Below are positions 1 through 9,303 of a stretch of 64,000 nt of DNA, one piece after another. The position numbers were made by a program, and so were the translations under genes. Source of the DNA: Deinococcus koreensis (GTDB lineage Bacteria > Deinococcota > Deinococci > Deinococcales > Deinococcaceae); contig NZ_PPPD01000001.1 of the NCBI RefSeq assembly GCF_002901445.1, positions 2,038,001 to 2,102,000 of the forward strand, read 5' to 3'. The notes beneath the pieces are model-generated. The model was not told the DNA's origin. It searched no databases and saw only the letters and a list, made by a program, of their open reading frames with translations. How positions within the stretch are numbered: position 1 is the stretch's first letter; every line of letters begins with the position of its first letter.

Positions 1-1133
1 TGGCGCGTGAGCTGGGAGCGCGGGGGGTCACGCTGCACCGCAAAACCGTGCTGGGGGACAACCTGGAGCGCCTGACCGGTGCCATCCAGACGGCGCTGGG
101 CCGCGCCGACCTGCTCATCCTGGGCGGCGGCCTGGGCCCCACCGACGACGACCTGACCCGCGAGGCGATCGCCGCCGCGCTGAATGAGACCCCGCAGGAA
201 GACCCGGCGCTGCTGAGCTGGCTGGAAGGGCTGTACACGGCGCGCGGCCGGGTCATGCCGGCCATCAACCGCAAGCAGACCTGGCTCATTCCCAGCGCCG
301 AGGCCCTGCCCAACCCGGTCGGCACGGCGCCCGGCTGGTTCGTGCGGACGGCGGCAGGCAAGCTGATCGTGGCCCTGCCCGGCCCGCCCCGCGAGATGCA
401 GCGCATGTGGGCCCAGCAGGTGCTGCCCCGGCTGCCCCTGCCCAGCCGCGCGCTGCTGCACACCACCGTCCACACCCAGGGCATCGGGGAGAGCAACGTG
501 GCCGAACTGCTGGCAGAACTGACGAAAAGCGCCAACCCCAGCGTCGCGACCTACGCCCGCAAGACCGGCGTGGACGTGCGCGTGGCCGCCAGCGCCGACA
601 GCGAGGCGGCGGCCCGCGCGCTGCTCGACCCCGTCCTGACCCAGGTGCGCGGCCTGCTGGGCCGGTGGACATGGGGCGAAGATGCCGACACCCTGGCCGG
701 GGCCCTTGGCCGCGCCCTGCAGGGCCGCACGCTGAGCGTGATCGAGGCGGGCAGCGCCGGCCTGCTCAGCACCCTGCTGGCCGACGAGCCCGGCTTTCTG
801 GACGCCGCCGTCACGCAGGATCACCGCCGGCTGATCACCCTGGGCCTGACCCCGGTCACGCTGCAGGGCGCCGGGCTGGTCAGCGAGCAGGCGGCGCGGG
901 AACTGGCGGCCGGGGCGCGCGAGCACCTGGGCGCCGAGGTCGGTCTGGCGGTGGTCGTGCAGGCGGGGGGCGAGCAGGCCGGGCAGGCCTACGCCGCCCT
1001 GCACGCCGACGACCTCCAGAAGTCGCTGGGCCTGAACTGGCCGGGCGACCCCGCTCAGATCCGCGAACGCGCCGCCGTGGCCGCGCTGGCCCTGGCCTAC
1101 CGCACCCTGCGCCCCGGCGGGTGGGACGCATGA
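1..1133 (+). CDS. cinA: CinA-like protein (5'-truncated by window)
   Basis: The reading frame is open from the first bases, so the true start lies upstream; roughly 25 N-terminal residues are missing compared with CinA. The N-terminal MoaB/MogA-like domain is clear from the GDN.ERL and GGLGPTDDDLTRE motifs. The C-terminal part corresponds to the PncC-type nicotinamide-mononucleotide deamidase domain, but the usual ESCTGG active-site box reads EAGSAG (744-761), so the nucleophilic serine position is alanine and activity there is doubtful. It overlaps thpR by 4 nt (ATGA) and heads the cinA-thpR-recA operon known from D. radiodurans, which links it to competence and recombination. Identification is firm from the N-terminal domain and context; the function of the C-terminal half is uncertain. 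Confidence 0.93.
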   Translation, partial: ARELGARGVTLHRKTVLGDNLERLTGAIQTALGRADLLILGGGLGPTDDDLTREAIAAALNETPQEDPALLSWLEGLYTARGRVMPAINRKQTWLIPSAEALPNPVGTAPGWFVRTAAGKLIVALPGPPREMQRMWAQQVLPRLPLPSRALLHTTVHTQGIGESNVAELLAELTKSANPSVATYARKTGVDVRVAASADSEAAARALLDPVLTQVRGLLGRWTWGEDADTLAGALGRALQGRTLSVIEAGSAGLLSTLLADEPGFLDAAVTQDHRRLITLGLTPVTLQGAGLVSEQAARELAAGAREHLGAEVGLAVVVQAGGEQAGQAYAALHADDLQKSLGLNWPGDPAQIRERAAVAALALAYRTLRPGGWDA

Positions 1134-2124
1134 AGGTGCGCGTGAAGGGGGAGGGCAGGGCGCAGAAGGCGGAAGGCAAAGCGCAGCAGGCCGGAGGCGG
1201 ACAGCCGAAGGCCGCACAGCGCGGCGCTGGCCAGACGCCCGTGAAACAGAAGCCCGCGAAGCGGCGGGATGCTCAGACCGCCGACCTCAGCCTCGAGCAG
1301 GAAGTGGCGCGGCTGATGCCCAAAGGGGTGACCCGCAAAGCCAGCCCCGAGCAGCCGGCCCCACAGAAGGCGGCGCCCGCCGGGCCTCGCCAGGAGCGGG
1401 CCCAGGGGCCGGCGCGTCCGGAGACCCGCCCTGATCAGCGCAGCATCAAGGGGCCGCAGACGGCCCGGCGGGGGGCCCGTCCCGCACGGCCGCCGCTGGA
1501 AGAGGCGCACACGCCCAGCACCTTCCGGCTGTTCTACGCCCTGCGGGTGCCCACCGAGGTCGCGGCGCGGCTGGCCGAGGCCCAGCGGGCCCTGAAGGGC
1601 AACTGGCGGTCGGTGCGGGCGGATCAGATGCACGTGACCCTGGCCTACCTGCCCGCCGCGCCCCCGGAGCGTCTGGCCGACCTGAAGGCCCTGGGCGCCC
1701 GGCTGATCCCGGAACTGGCGCCGCTGGACGTACGCCTGCGCGGCACCGGCTATTTTCCCAACGAGGGCAGCCCGCGCGTGTGGTTCGTCAAGGTCGAGGC
1801 CGAGGGTCTGAACGAGCTGGCGGCCGCGCTGCGCGCCGGGGTTCACGAGCTGGGCCTGAGCACCGACGAGCTGGCCTTCAAGGCGCACATCACCCTGGCG
1901 CGTAAGAAGGGGCCGGCGCCGCGCGTGCCCCCGCAGACCTACGACCTGGGCTGGACGGCCGGCGGCGTCACGCTGTACCGCAGCTTCCTGCAGAAGACCG
2001 GCCCCATCTACGAGCCCCAGGGCAGCTACCGCTTCCAGACTCCCGAGGTCGCGACCTCGCCGCCCGACACCACACCGTCTACCGACCCTCCCGCCCCCGA
2101 ATCCGCCCCCCCACAGGAGCCATC

Positions 2125-2128
<4 letters not shown>
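1130..2128 (+). CDS. thpR: RNA 2',3'-cyclic phosphodiesterase (2H family, ThpR/LigT)
   Basis: The protein has 332 residues. The ATG at 1130 overlaps the cinA stop. The C-terminal ~190 residues form a 2H phosphoesterase domain with both catalytic motifs: HVTL at about residue 168 and HITL at about residue 253. This family hydrolyses 2',3'-cyclic phosphates on RNA and was first seen as a tRNA 2'-5' ligase. The first ~125 residues are unusual: low-complexity, rich in Lys, Gln, Pro, Ala and Arg, and probably disordered, whereas typical ThpR proteins are only about 180-190 residues. The stop overlaps the recA start (ATGA), so it is translationally coupled between cinA and recA. A role in repair is suggested only by operon position. 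Confidence 0.9.
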
Positions 2129-3198
<1,070 letters not shown>

Positions 3199-3522
3199 AC
3201 CAGCTCACCGGCCCAGGCCCGCGTCTCCCACCAGGGACGCGGGCCTGCTGCGTGCTGTCCTGCCGGGCCGTGTCCAGGGTGCAGGTCAGGCCCTCCTATT
3301 GAGACCGGCGCAGCACGAATCCTCACTCTCTCTGTGAATTCTTCGACATCGCGGTGATTCTCAAACGACTGTGAACTAATCGTTAAATTAACTAATGGTT
3401 TAACTGTCCTTCAGTTCATTTCCAGAGTAAGAGGCGAGCAATACAGCGAAAATTAGGCTTCCCCTCAAGCCTGATAGGCCGCGCGCTCTCGCGAGTCGTT
3501 GCCCAGCTTCAGTGGAGACCGT
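3199..3522. other. Intergenic region recA / pseudopilin operon with AT-rich segment
   Basis: No gene is seen. After the recA hairpin, about 3330-3470 is clearly AT-rich in an otherwise very GC-rich window. It holds the heptamer AACTAAT twice (3374-3380 and 3390-3396, 16 nt apart) and the small palindrome GTTAAATTAAC (3382-3392). This is the likely promoter/operator zone of the pseudopilin operon. No clear -35/-10 pair was assigned. Confidence 0.5.
3214..3247 (+). terminator. Hairpin after recA
   Basis: A perfect 12-bp inverted repeat (CAGGCCCGCGTC ... GACGCGGGCCTG) with a 10-nt loop lies 15 bases after the recA stop. There is no T-tract, so it may be a weak terminator or an mRNA 3'-end stabiliser. 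Confidence 0.6.
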
Positions 3523-4113
3523 ATGACCCAGAAGAACGCCATTCCATCCATTGGCCCAGATGGGGCCCCCGGCGCCCACGCAGCGGTCGGGTGCCCGCTG
3601 ATCGGCGGCACTCTCGCTACCCGCCGGCGTCGGGAGTCTCGGCCCGGTGGAGGCTGGGCTCAGGGATTCACACTTCTGGAACTGCTCATCGGCATGGTCG
3701 TGCTGGGCATCCTGATGAGCATCGGGGTCAGCAGCATGGCCCGCTGGCGCCAGAGCCTGGACGCCGATAACTTCCTGGCCGGCCTGGCCAGCGACTTCAA
3801 CGTGTCGCGCACCCGTACCCAGGCGACCGGACAGGAGCGGCGGATCCGGCTGGTCGATGCCAGCACCTACATCGTGGAGAACCGGGCTACCCCGACTGCC
3901 GCCTGGAGCGCTGTGCGGACGGCGACCTTTCCCAAGCCGATGTTCGATATGGGCGCAACCGTGGCGCGCCGGTACGACTTCAACACCAAGGGTTACGTGA
4001 ACACCTACAACCAGTCGGGCCAGCTCACGACCAGCACGGACATCCGGGTGCTGGCCGGCAGCGGCCTGAAGACGCTGAGTGTCAGCGCCCTGGGTATCGC
4101 GAGGCGCATGTGA
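3523..4113 (+). CDS. GspH/FimT-like prepilin (PilA1-like)
   Basis: The ATG at 3523 is preceded by GGAG at good spacing; an upstream in-frame TTG at 3499 is less likely. The 196-residue product carries a class III prepilin signal: after a long 48-residue leader comes AQG^FTLLELLIGMVVLGILMS, with Glu at +5 of the mature protein and a hydrophobic N-terminal helix. The following ASDFNVSRTRTQATGQERR segment resembles GspH/FimT minor pseudopilins. It would be processed by prepilin peptidase and assembled as a minor pilin of the type IV DNA-uptake pilus. It is first of four overlapping genes matching the order pilA1-pilA2-pilA3-comZ of Thermus thermophilus. The long leader is odd for a prepilin. Confidence 0.85.
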   Translation: MTQKNAIPSIGPDGAPGAHAAVGCPLIGGTLATRRRRESRPGGGWAQGFTLLELLIGMVVLGILMSIGVSSMARWRQSLDADNFLAGLASDFNVSRTRTQATGQERRIRLVDASTYIVENRATPTAAWSAVRTATFPKPMFDMGATVARRYDFNTKGYVNTYNQSGQLTTSTDIRVLAGSGLKTLSVSALGIARRM

Positions 4114-4595
4114 AGATCCCCCTGGGCGCGGCACGACGCCAGCAGCAGCAGGCGGGCTTTTCCATCGTGGAGGTGCTGGTGGCCCTGAGCGTCAGCGCGA
4201 TCCTGATCACCTCGCTCAGTAGCCTGCTGCTGACCTCTATCCGCTCAGACGGCGCCTCGCGTGCGCGGACGACCGTGGACAGCGTGACCGAAAGCTGGCT
4301 GGATCGCTACCGCGCCCGTCAGGAACCGTTGGGTTCGGCTGGCAGTGTCTGCAGCGGCAACAGCAGCAGCTTCACCTGTACCTACCCGGTCGGCCACAAC
4401 TACAGCCTGGACGGTATCTATTCGCACTCGGCCAGCGCCAGCAGTATGAGCAGCCGCTTCGGAGGGTACCGGAACGTCATCACCGGCACGCGTCTGCAGG
4501 CCGGCACCAGCCAGGAACTCTGGCAGATCACCGTGCAGGTTCGTGACGACGCGCGCAAACAGACCATGGAGGTTTCGACCTATGTCCTGCAATAA
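4110..4595 (+). CDS. PilV-like prepilin (PilA2-like)
   Basis: It starts with GTG overlapping the previous stop by 4 nt. The 161-residue product has a 16-residue leader ending QQQQAG, then FSIVEVLVALSVSAILITSLSSLLL with Glu at +5: a typical type IV prepilin N-terminus of the PilV/GspI class. The globular part contains cysteines (VCSGNSSSFTC) that could form a disulphide. It is the second gene of the pseudopilin operon and is probably a minor pilin of the competence pilus. Confidence 0.85.
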   Translation: MKIPLGAARRQQQQAGFSIVEVLVALSVSAILITSLSSLLLTSIRSDGASRARTTVDSVTESWLDRYRARQEPLGSAGSVCSGNSSSFTCTYPVGHNYSLDGIYSHSASASSMSSRFGGYRNVITGTRLQAGTSQELWQITVQVRDDARKQTMEVSTYVLQ

Positions 4596-5475
4596 CGTCC
4601 AGGGCCCGCCCGCCGCCCTCGCCCGCCAGGCGGGGCTCACGCTCATCGAAATGCTGGTGGCGGCGGCCGTCTCGCTGATCATCTTCGGGGTGCTGCTGAG
4701 TATGCTCGTGAGCACCGGCAACGTGCAGGCCCGGAGCCAGCTGCAACTCGGAGTGGACGAAAGTATGCGGGCCGCCCTGGAACTGATCTCCATGGATCTG
4801 CGGGAGTCGGTGGGGCCACGCGTGGTGGCTGGGCCTGCCAGTGCCCTGCCTCCCGGTCTGGGCACCTACAGTTCCAGCGGCTCGTCGCTGACCGTGACCC
4901 TGATGGACTCGACGAATATCCTGGCCGTGCGTGAACCGCCGGGCTACCCGGGGAGCCAGTCGTACACCAGCAGTGGCAGCACGCGCGTGGCCTCAACGAA
5001 CGCCGCCAACAAGAGTTGCGCCGACATCTTCAGCGGCGGCGCCTACGCCCTGGTCACCGACGGCGCCCAGTCGACCTGGCTGAAACTGCACGACACCGCT
5101 CCCTGCGGCACCGACAGCAGCGGCCCGACCGTGGTGCATCCCGGCACTGTGGTGACCTTTCCCTACTCGCCCCAGACCACGGTCGGGCGTGTGGACGCCG
5201 TACAGTACGCTATCCGCACGATCAATGGAATCAGCACCCTGACGCGGCAGGCGGTGGGAAGCGGCCTTCAGGTGGTGGCCCTGGACATCACTGGCCTTCA
5301 GGTCGAGTACTCGGCCGATGGCGCCACGTTCAGCGCGACCCCCCAGAAACCGCGCGCCCTGCGGGTGACCCTGACCGGTCAGGGCGTGCGGGGGCAGCGC
5401 CGGTCGAACCTGACCCTGTCTACCACGGTCTTCATGCGCGATATCACCGTGCCCGCTCCGGTGGCCGGAATATGA
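4582..5475 (+). CDS. PilW/GspJ-like prepilin (PilA3-like)
   Basis: The ATG at 4582 lies inside the end of the previous gene and has GGAGG 9 nt upstream (4568-4572); a further upstream GTG at 4543 is in frame but less convincing. The 297-residue product has an 18-residue leader ending ARQAG, then LTLIEMLVAAAVSLIIFGVLLSML with Glu at +5. The size and the MRAALELISMDLRES segment fit the PilW/GspJ class of larger minor pseudopilins. It overlaps genes on both sides, so the operon is translated as a unit, with a role in pilus tip assembly and DNA uptake. Confidence 0.85.
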   Translation: MSCNNVQGPPAALARQAGLTLIEMLVAAAVSLIIFGVLLSMLVSTGNVQARSQLQLGVDESMRAALELISMDLRESVGPRVVAGPASALPPGLGTYSSSGSSLTVTLMDSTNILAVREPPGYPGSQSYTSSGSTRVASTNAANKSCADIFSGGAYALVTDGAQSTWLKLHDTAPCGTDSSGPTVVHPGTVVTFPYSPQTTVGRVDAVQYAIRTINGISTLTRQAVGSGLQVVALDITGLQVEYSADGATFSATPQKPRALRVTLTGQGVRGQRRSNLTLSTTVFMRDITVPAPVAGI

Positions 5476-7268
5476 GCACGCGTCCTTTCCCCGCGCAGCG
5501 CCCGGCGCACCAGACCGGCGGCTACATCCTGGTCACCGCCCTGGGCTTTCTGGTCGTTCTGATGCTCATGGCCTCGGTCGTGCTGACTGGCAGCGTGTCT
5601 GGCGTCCAGCAGGCCGGCAGTCACTCCGGACTGGTGCGTGCCCGCGCCGCCGCCGAGGCTGGGCAGGCGAACGCCGCCTTCACCCTGAGCCAGACCATCC
5701 TGACGGGACTCAACGCCACGCTCAACACCTACGCCACCCAGTTTGCCCAGTCCAACAAGGACTCTGCCAAAAATCCCATCGTTCCGCCCGGCGAATACTC
5801 CAACGTGATCGCCAGCCTGAACGGGCTCGGCACGCTGCATACCGGCACCGTGGGTGGGGCGAACTACACCGACCGCATCATCTTCTCCAACTTCCGCGCC
5901 GATCCGGCTTCGTTCAATTCCAAGGGCCAGCGCTATTTCGTGGACTACCGGGTCGAGAGCACCGGTCAGGTGGGGTCGTTCAGCCGCAACGTGAACGTCG
6001 AGGGCACCCTGGGGATTTCGATGGGCCGTCAGTATCTCAACCAGTTCCTGCTGCTCTCCGACGACGGGGGCAGCAAGGAGGGCAACTTCTACGCCACCGG
6101 GATGAACTACGACGGCCCGGTGCATGTGAACCGCAACTGGCGCTTCGCGGGCACGCCGAATTTCAGCCGTGGCGCCACCACCGCCAGCAAAGACGTCGAG
6201 ATGTACAACTGCTCCAGCAAGAAGTACGTCAAGGTCAGTACCTCCACGCACAGCTGTACCCAGCCGAACTGGGGCGGCTTTGGCCTGCAGTACGACGTGC
6301 CTGAGATCGCCCTGCCGGCCAACAGCTTTTCCCAGGCCCGCGCCGCCCTGGGTCTCGACCCCAGCGATCTGTCGTCTCCCAGCAAATCCGAGCGCTGCGC
6401 CGCGCTGCAGATCACCTCAAACAACTGCAACGGCAACGGCAGCGGCAGTGGCAGCGGCAATGGGAACAGCGGCGTGCCGGATGGCGTGTACCTCCCCACG
6501 ACCGGCGGCATCTACATCCAGGGTGACGCCGAGATCGTCCTGTCGGTGGTCAGTAACAATCAGGTATACGCCGTCAAGCAGGGCAACCAGACCACGACCA
6601 TCACCGTGACCGCTCCCAACGGGCCGACGGTGACCAGGTGGCCCAACGGCAGCACCACCACCGTGAACCGGGTACCCAACGGACAGCTGTACGTCGAGGG
6701 GAAGGTCAGCAGCCTCAAAGGGCCGCCCCGCACCGGCACGTTGCCCAACCCCCTGCCGAGCGACAACTCCGTGCCGCCTCAGATTCCACCGGCCATCGCC
6801 TCGACCACCAAACTCAATGTCGCGGCCTCCAGCGACGTGGTCGTGCAGGGCGACCTGACCTACCAGGACAACCCGATCAGCAAGCCAGCCGCCCAGAATG
6901 TCCTCGGCCTGATTGCCGGGAGCGGTGATATCCAGATCGGCACCTCGGCCCCGGCAGATATCTATATGCACGGCGCCGTTCTGGCCGGTGCCAAGGGCAA
7001 AGGCTTTTCAGTCGAGAACTACAATATCGGTTTGTCCAAAGGCAGCATCCACCTCCTGGGCAGTCTGGCCGAGGACAAGGATCCGCCACGTGGGCTGGCG
7101 AACATCGCCGCCAACGGCCAGATCAGTATCGCCGCCGGGTACGGGGACGCCTTCAACTTCGACCCGCGCTTCCTGAACGGTGCGGTGGCGCCGCCTTTCT
7201 TCCCTGCCACCACCTTGTTCGTGGCCCAGGGCGCCCTGCCCGCCCAGCGCACCTGGGCCGAGAAGTAG
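5472..7268 (+). CDS. ComZ/PilX-like large pilin-associated protein
   Basis: The ATG overlaps the previous stop (ATGA). The 598-residue product begins with TGG^YILVTALGFLVVLMLMASVVL, a GspK/PilX-type hydrophobic N-terminus without the usual Glu at +5. A large ectodomain follows, containing a Gly/Ser/Asn-rich linker (about 6430-6475) and a C-terminal half rich in short beta-type repeats (DVVVQGDLTYQ, IQIGTSAPADIYMHGAVLAGA). This matches the size, position and build of ComZ of Thermus, described as a pilus-tip DNA receptor with a beta-solenoid. A pilA4-type gene, which follows comZ in Thermus, is absent here. Assignment rests on architecture and operon order. Confidence 0.72.
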   Translation: MSTRPFPAQRPAHQTGGYILVTALGFLVVLMLMASVVLTGSVSGVQQAGSHSGLVRARAAAEAGQANAAFTLSQTILTGLNATLNTYATQFAQSNKDSAKNPIVPPGEYSNVIASLNGLGTLHTGTVGGANYTDRIIFSNFRADPASFNSKGQRYFVDYRVESTGQVGSFSRNVNVEGTLGISMGRQYLNQFLLLSDDGGSKEGNFYATGMNYDGPVHVNRNWRFAGTPNFSRGATTASKDVEMYNCSSKKYVKVSTSTHSCTQPNWGGFGLQYDVPEIALPANSFSQARAALGLDPSDLSSPSKSERCAALQITSNNCNGNGSGSGSGNGNSGVPDGVYLPTTGGIYIQGDAEIVLSVVSNNQVYAVKQGNQTTTITVTAPNGPTVTRWPNGSTTTVNRVPNGQLYVEGKVSSLKGPPRTGTLPNPLPSDNSVPPQIPPAIASTTKLNVAASSDVVVQGDLTYQDNPISKPAAQNVLGLIAGSGDIQIGTSAPADIYMHGAVLAGAKGKGFSVENYNIGLSKGSIHLLGSLAEDKDPPRGLANIAANGQISIAAGYGDAFNFDPRFLNGAVAPPFFPATTLFVAQGALPAQRTWAEK

Positions 7269-7476
7269 GCCCGGCGCCACGGAAAGCCAGAAACGGCGTC
7301 TCAGGCTGCGCGAAACTGGAGTGTTCCGCCTCAACACAACGGGGTCAGCCCCGCCATCATGCCTACCCTCCCCCTCCTCCTTTCGGCGGATGCTCCGGCG
7401 CCCGCGCTGGCACACACTGGAAGGAGCGACGGGCGGGGCAACCACACCGGGGGCATCGACAACCCACCCAGCGCGA

Positions 7477-7508
7477 GACCCCCACCCGAGTGAAGGTGGG
7501 GGTCTTTT
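7477..7508 (+). terminator. Rho-independent terminator of pseudopilin operon
   Basis: GACCCCCACC (7477-7486) pairs perfectly with GGTGGGGGTC (7495-7504), followed by TTTT. It lies 208 bases after the comZ-like stop. Confidence 0.85.
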
Positions 7509-7613
7509 ACGGGAGCCGCTCACTGGGACTAGGGACGTCCGCTGCGGTGTGGACACGGCCTCGGCGCGAGTCCGTCGAGATGCCGCTTCCGCCCCGTGCC
7601 GACCCTAGAGCAG

Positions 7614-7643
7614 GCCGGGCCTTCCATCCTCGGAAGGCCCGGC
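7614..7643 (-). terminator. Hairpin at 3' end of birA-bioY
   Basis: A perfect 12-bp inverted repeat, GCCGGGCCTTCC ... GGAAGGCCCGGC, with a 6-nt loop lies 16 bases beyond the bioY stop. No T-tract follows on the minus strand. Confidence 0.6.
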
Positions 7644-7658
7644 TCTCTCTCCCTTCCT

Positions 7659-8243
7659 TCAGCGGGTGCGAACCCACGTCCAGGCGGCGGGGAGGAGCAG
7701 GGCGGCCAGCGCCAGCTTCAGCAGGTCACCCACGATGAACGGGGTCAGGCCGGCCGCCAGCAGGGCGCTGCCCTTCATGCCGGTCAGCGCGCCCAGTACG
7801 GGCAGCCCGAAGGCGTAGATCACCACGCTGCCCGCCAGCATGGCCAGGCAGGTGCCCAGGAACTTGCGATCCAGGCCGTAGCGCTGCACCAGAAAGCCCA
7901 CCAGCGCGGCGGCGAAGGGATAGCTCGCCAGGTAGCCGACGCTGGCGCGCAGGCCCCCGCCGCTGCTCATCAGGCCGGCGCTGCCGCCCGCGAACATGGG
8001 CAGACCGGCGGCTCCGGCGGCCACGTAGAGGGCCAGGGCGGCAAAAGCGCGTTTCCAGCCCAGCGCGGCGCCGACCAGCAGCACGCCCAGGGTCTGCAGG
8101 GTCAGCGGAATCGGCTTCAGGGGAATCTCGACCTGGGCCAGCAGGCCGACCAGCGCGGCGGCGCCGACCACCAGCAGAACGTCGCGCAGGCGGCTGGGGG
8201 TGGGGGCCAGGGTACGGGCCAGGGTGGGGTAGCTGAGTGACAT
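7659..8243 (-). CDS. bioY: Biotin transporter S component BioY
   Basis: The 194-residue integral membrane protein has about six hydrophobic segments and the BioY signature of IPLTLQTLGVLLVGAALGW near residue 45, GLPMFAGGSAG near residue 80, and a GLTPFIVGDLLKLALA segment near the C-terminus. BioY is the substrate-binding S component of ECF-type biotin uptake. An AGGAG lies before the ATG. It follows birA by 70 bases on the same strand, so uptake and biotinylation are probably expressed together. No EcfA/EcfT genes are nearby; BioY proteins often share a housekeeping ECF module elsewhere in the genome. Confidence 0.93.
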   Translation of the reverse strand: MSLSYPTLARTLAPTPSRLRDVLLVVGAAALVGLLAQVEIPLKPIPLTLQTLGVLLVGAALGWKRAFAALALYVAAGAAGLPMFAGGSAGLMSSGGGLRASVGYLASYPFAAALVGFLVQRYGLDRKFLGTCLAMLAGSVVIYAFGLPVLGALTGMKGSALLAAGLTPFIVGDLLKLALAALLLPAAWTWVRTR

Positions 8244-8313
8244 GGAACTCCTTGTGAAACCTGAGATGGGGGAGAGGGGGTGGGGAACAGGGGGCCGGGC
8301 GGAGGAGTGGGAC

Positions 8314-9270
8314 TCAGGGCGACGGGCCGCCTGCCCCCTTCAGGGCGCCGACCAGCTGCACGTCCCCGGCACTGACCGTGCGCGGCCCCTGCGCGGTGTC
8401 CACGATCAGGCTGCCGTGGGCATCGAGGTCGCGGGCGGTGCCCTCCAGTGGGCCCTGGGGGGTGTCCACGCGCACGCGGCGGCCCAGCGTGACGTTGGCC
8501 GCCCGCCAGGCATCCAGCACCTGCTCCGGCGAGGCCAGCAGCCAGGGGTGGAGGCTCTGCAACACGGCGCTCAGCACCCCGGCGCGGGTCAGGCCGGGAC
8601 GGAACTCGCCCAGATGGGCGGCGCCCTCGGGCGCCCCGCTCACGTTGATCCCGATGCCCAGCACCGCCCGCCGGGCTTCCTCGCCGCGCAGGTCGGCTTC
8701 CAGCAGCAGGCCGGCCAGCTTGCGGCCGTCCGGGGCCAGCAGGTCGTTGGGCCATTTCAGGCCGCCGACCCCACACGCCTCGTGCAGCGCCACGCCCGCC
8801 GCCAGGGGCAGGCGGGCCAGATCGGGCACGGTCAAGGGCGCGCCGCCTGGCCCGGAGCGCAGCAGCACGGAGAACACCAGCGTGCCGGGGGTGGTCGTCC
8901 AGGCGCGCCCGCGTCGGCCCCGGCCCTGGGTCTGGCGCTCGGCCACCACCACCGCGCCGTGTGGGGCCGGGCCGCGTGAGTCGGAGGCGTGCGGGTCGTC
9001 GGCCCAGGCGCGAACCTCGTCCTGGGTACTGCCCACGGTGCCGGCATAGTGCATGGCCACGCCCAGCGGCCCCGGTCTGTGGGTCAGGGCGGGGGCGGGC
9101 GTGCCGGGGGGCAGGCTGTAGCCGGCGCGGCCCACCTGCACGGGCACGCCGTCCTCGGCCAGCCTGCGGGCCAGGGTGTGCACGCTCACGCGGCCCAGGC
9201 CCAGCCGGGCGCCCAGCGCGTCCCCGGTCTGGGGCACGTCGCTGAGCAGGGAGAGCAGGCGGTCGGGCAT
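8314..9270 (-). CDS. birA: Biotin--[acetyl-CoA-carboxylase] ligase BirA
   Basis: The 318-residue protein has a winged-helix region (about residues 1-55), the catalytic biotin/lipoate ligase domain with the GRGRRG loop at 116-121 and KWPNDLL about 50 residues later, and a C-terminal SH3-like domain (about 265-310). It makes biotinyl-5'-AMP and transfers biotin to the carboxyl carrier protein. The N-terminal helix-turn-helix places it in the bifunctional class that can also repress biotin genes; bioY directly downstream is the obvious target. The upstream region has nested inverted repeats but not the usual BirA operator. Confidence 0.95.
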   Translation of the reverse strand: MPDRLLSLLSDVPQTGDALGARLGLGRVSVHTLARRLAEDGVPVQVGRAGYSLPPGTPAPALTHRPGPLGVAMHYAGTVGSTQDEVRAWADDPHASDSRGPAPHGAVVVAERQTQGRGRRGRAWTTTPGTLVFSVLLRSGPGGAPLTVPDLARLPLAAGVALHEACGVGGLKWPNDLLAPDGRKLAGLLLEADLRGEEARRAVLGIGINVSGAPEGAAHLGEFRPGLTRAGVLSAVLQSLHPWLLASPEQVLDAWRAANVTLGRRVRVDTPQGPLEGTARDLDAHGSLIVDTAQGPRTVSAGDVQLVGALKGAGGPSP

Positions 9271-9303
9271 TCGTTCAGTGTTTTATCCGGAATGCCGAAC
9301 GAA
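9267..9303. promoter_or_regulatory. Nested inverted repeats at birA start
   Basis: GGCATTC (9267-9273) is inverted at GAATGCC (9290-9296), and TTCGTTC (9271-9277) is inverted at GAACGAA (9297-9303). They span the birA start codon and its upstream bases. This could be an operator or chance; it does not fit the known BirA box. Confidence 0.3.

Larger units (their letters stand above)
7269..7658. other. Convergent intergenic region
   Basis: No convincing gene is seen. It contains the plus-strand terminator at 7477-7508 and a second hairpin at 7614-7643 next to the bioY stop. The 200 bases between comZ-like and the terminator look featureless. Confidence 0.5.

Noticed and set aside
6430..6475. 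Repetitive Gly/Ser/Asn codons that could look like a repeat array
   Set aside because: They encode a flexible linker within the ComZ-like protein; there are no spacers, so it is not a CRISPR.
8244..8313. Biotin-responsive operator between birA and bioY
   Set aside because: Only a 70-base gap without inverted repeats of the BirA type; control more likely acts before birA.
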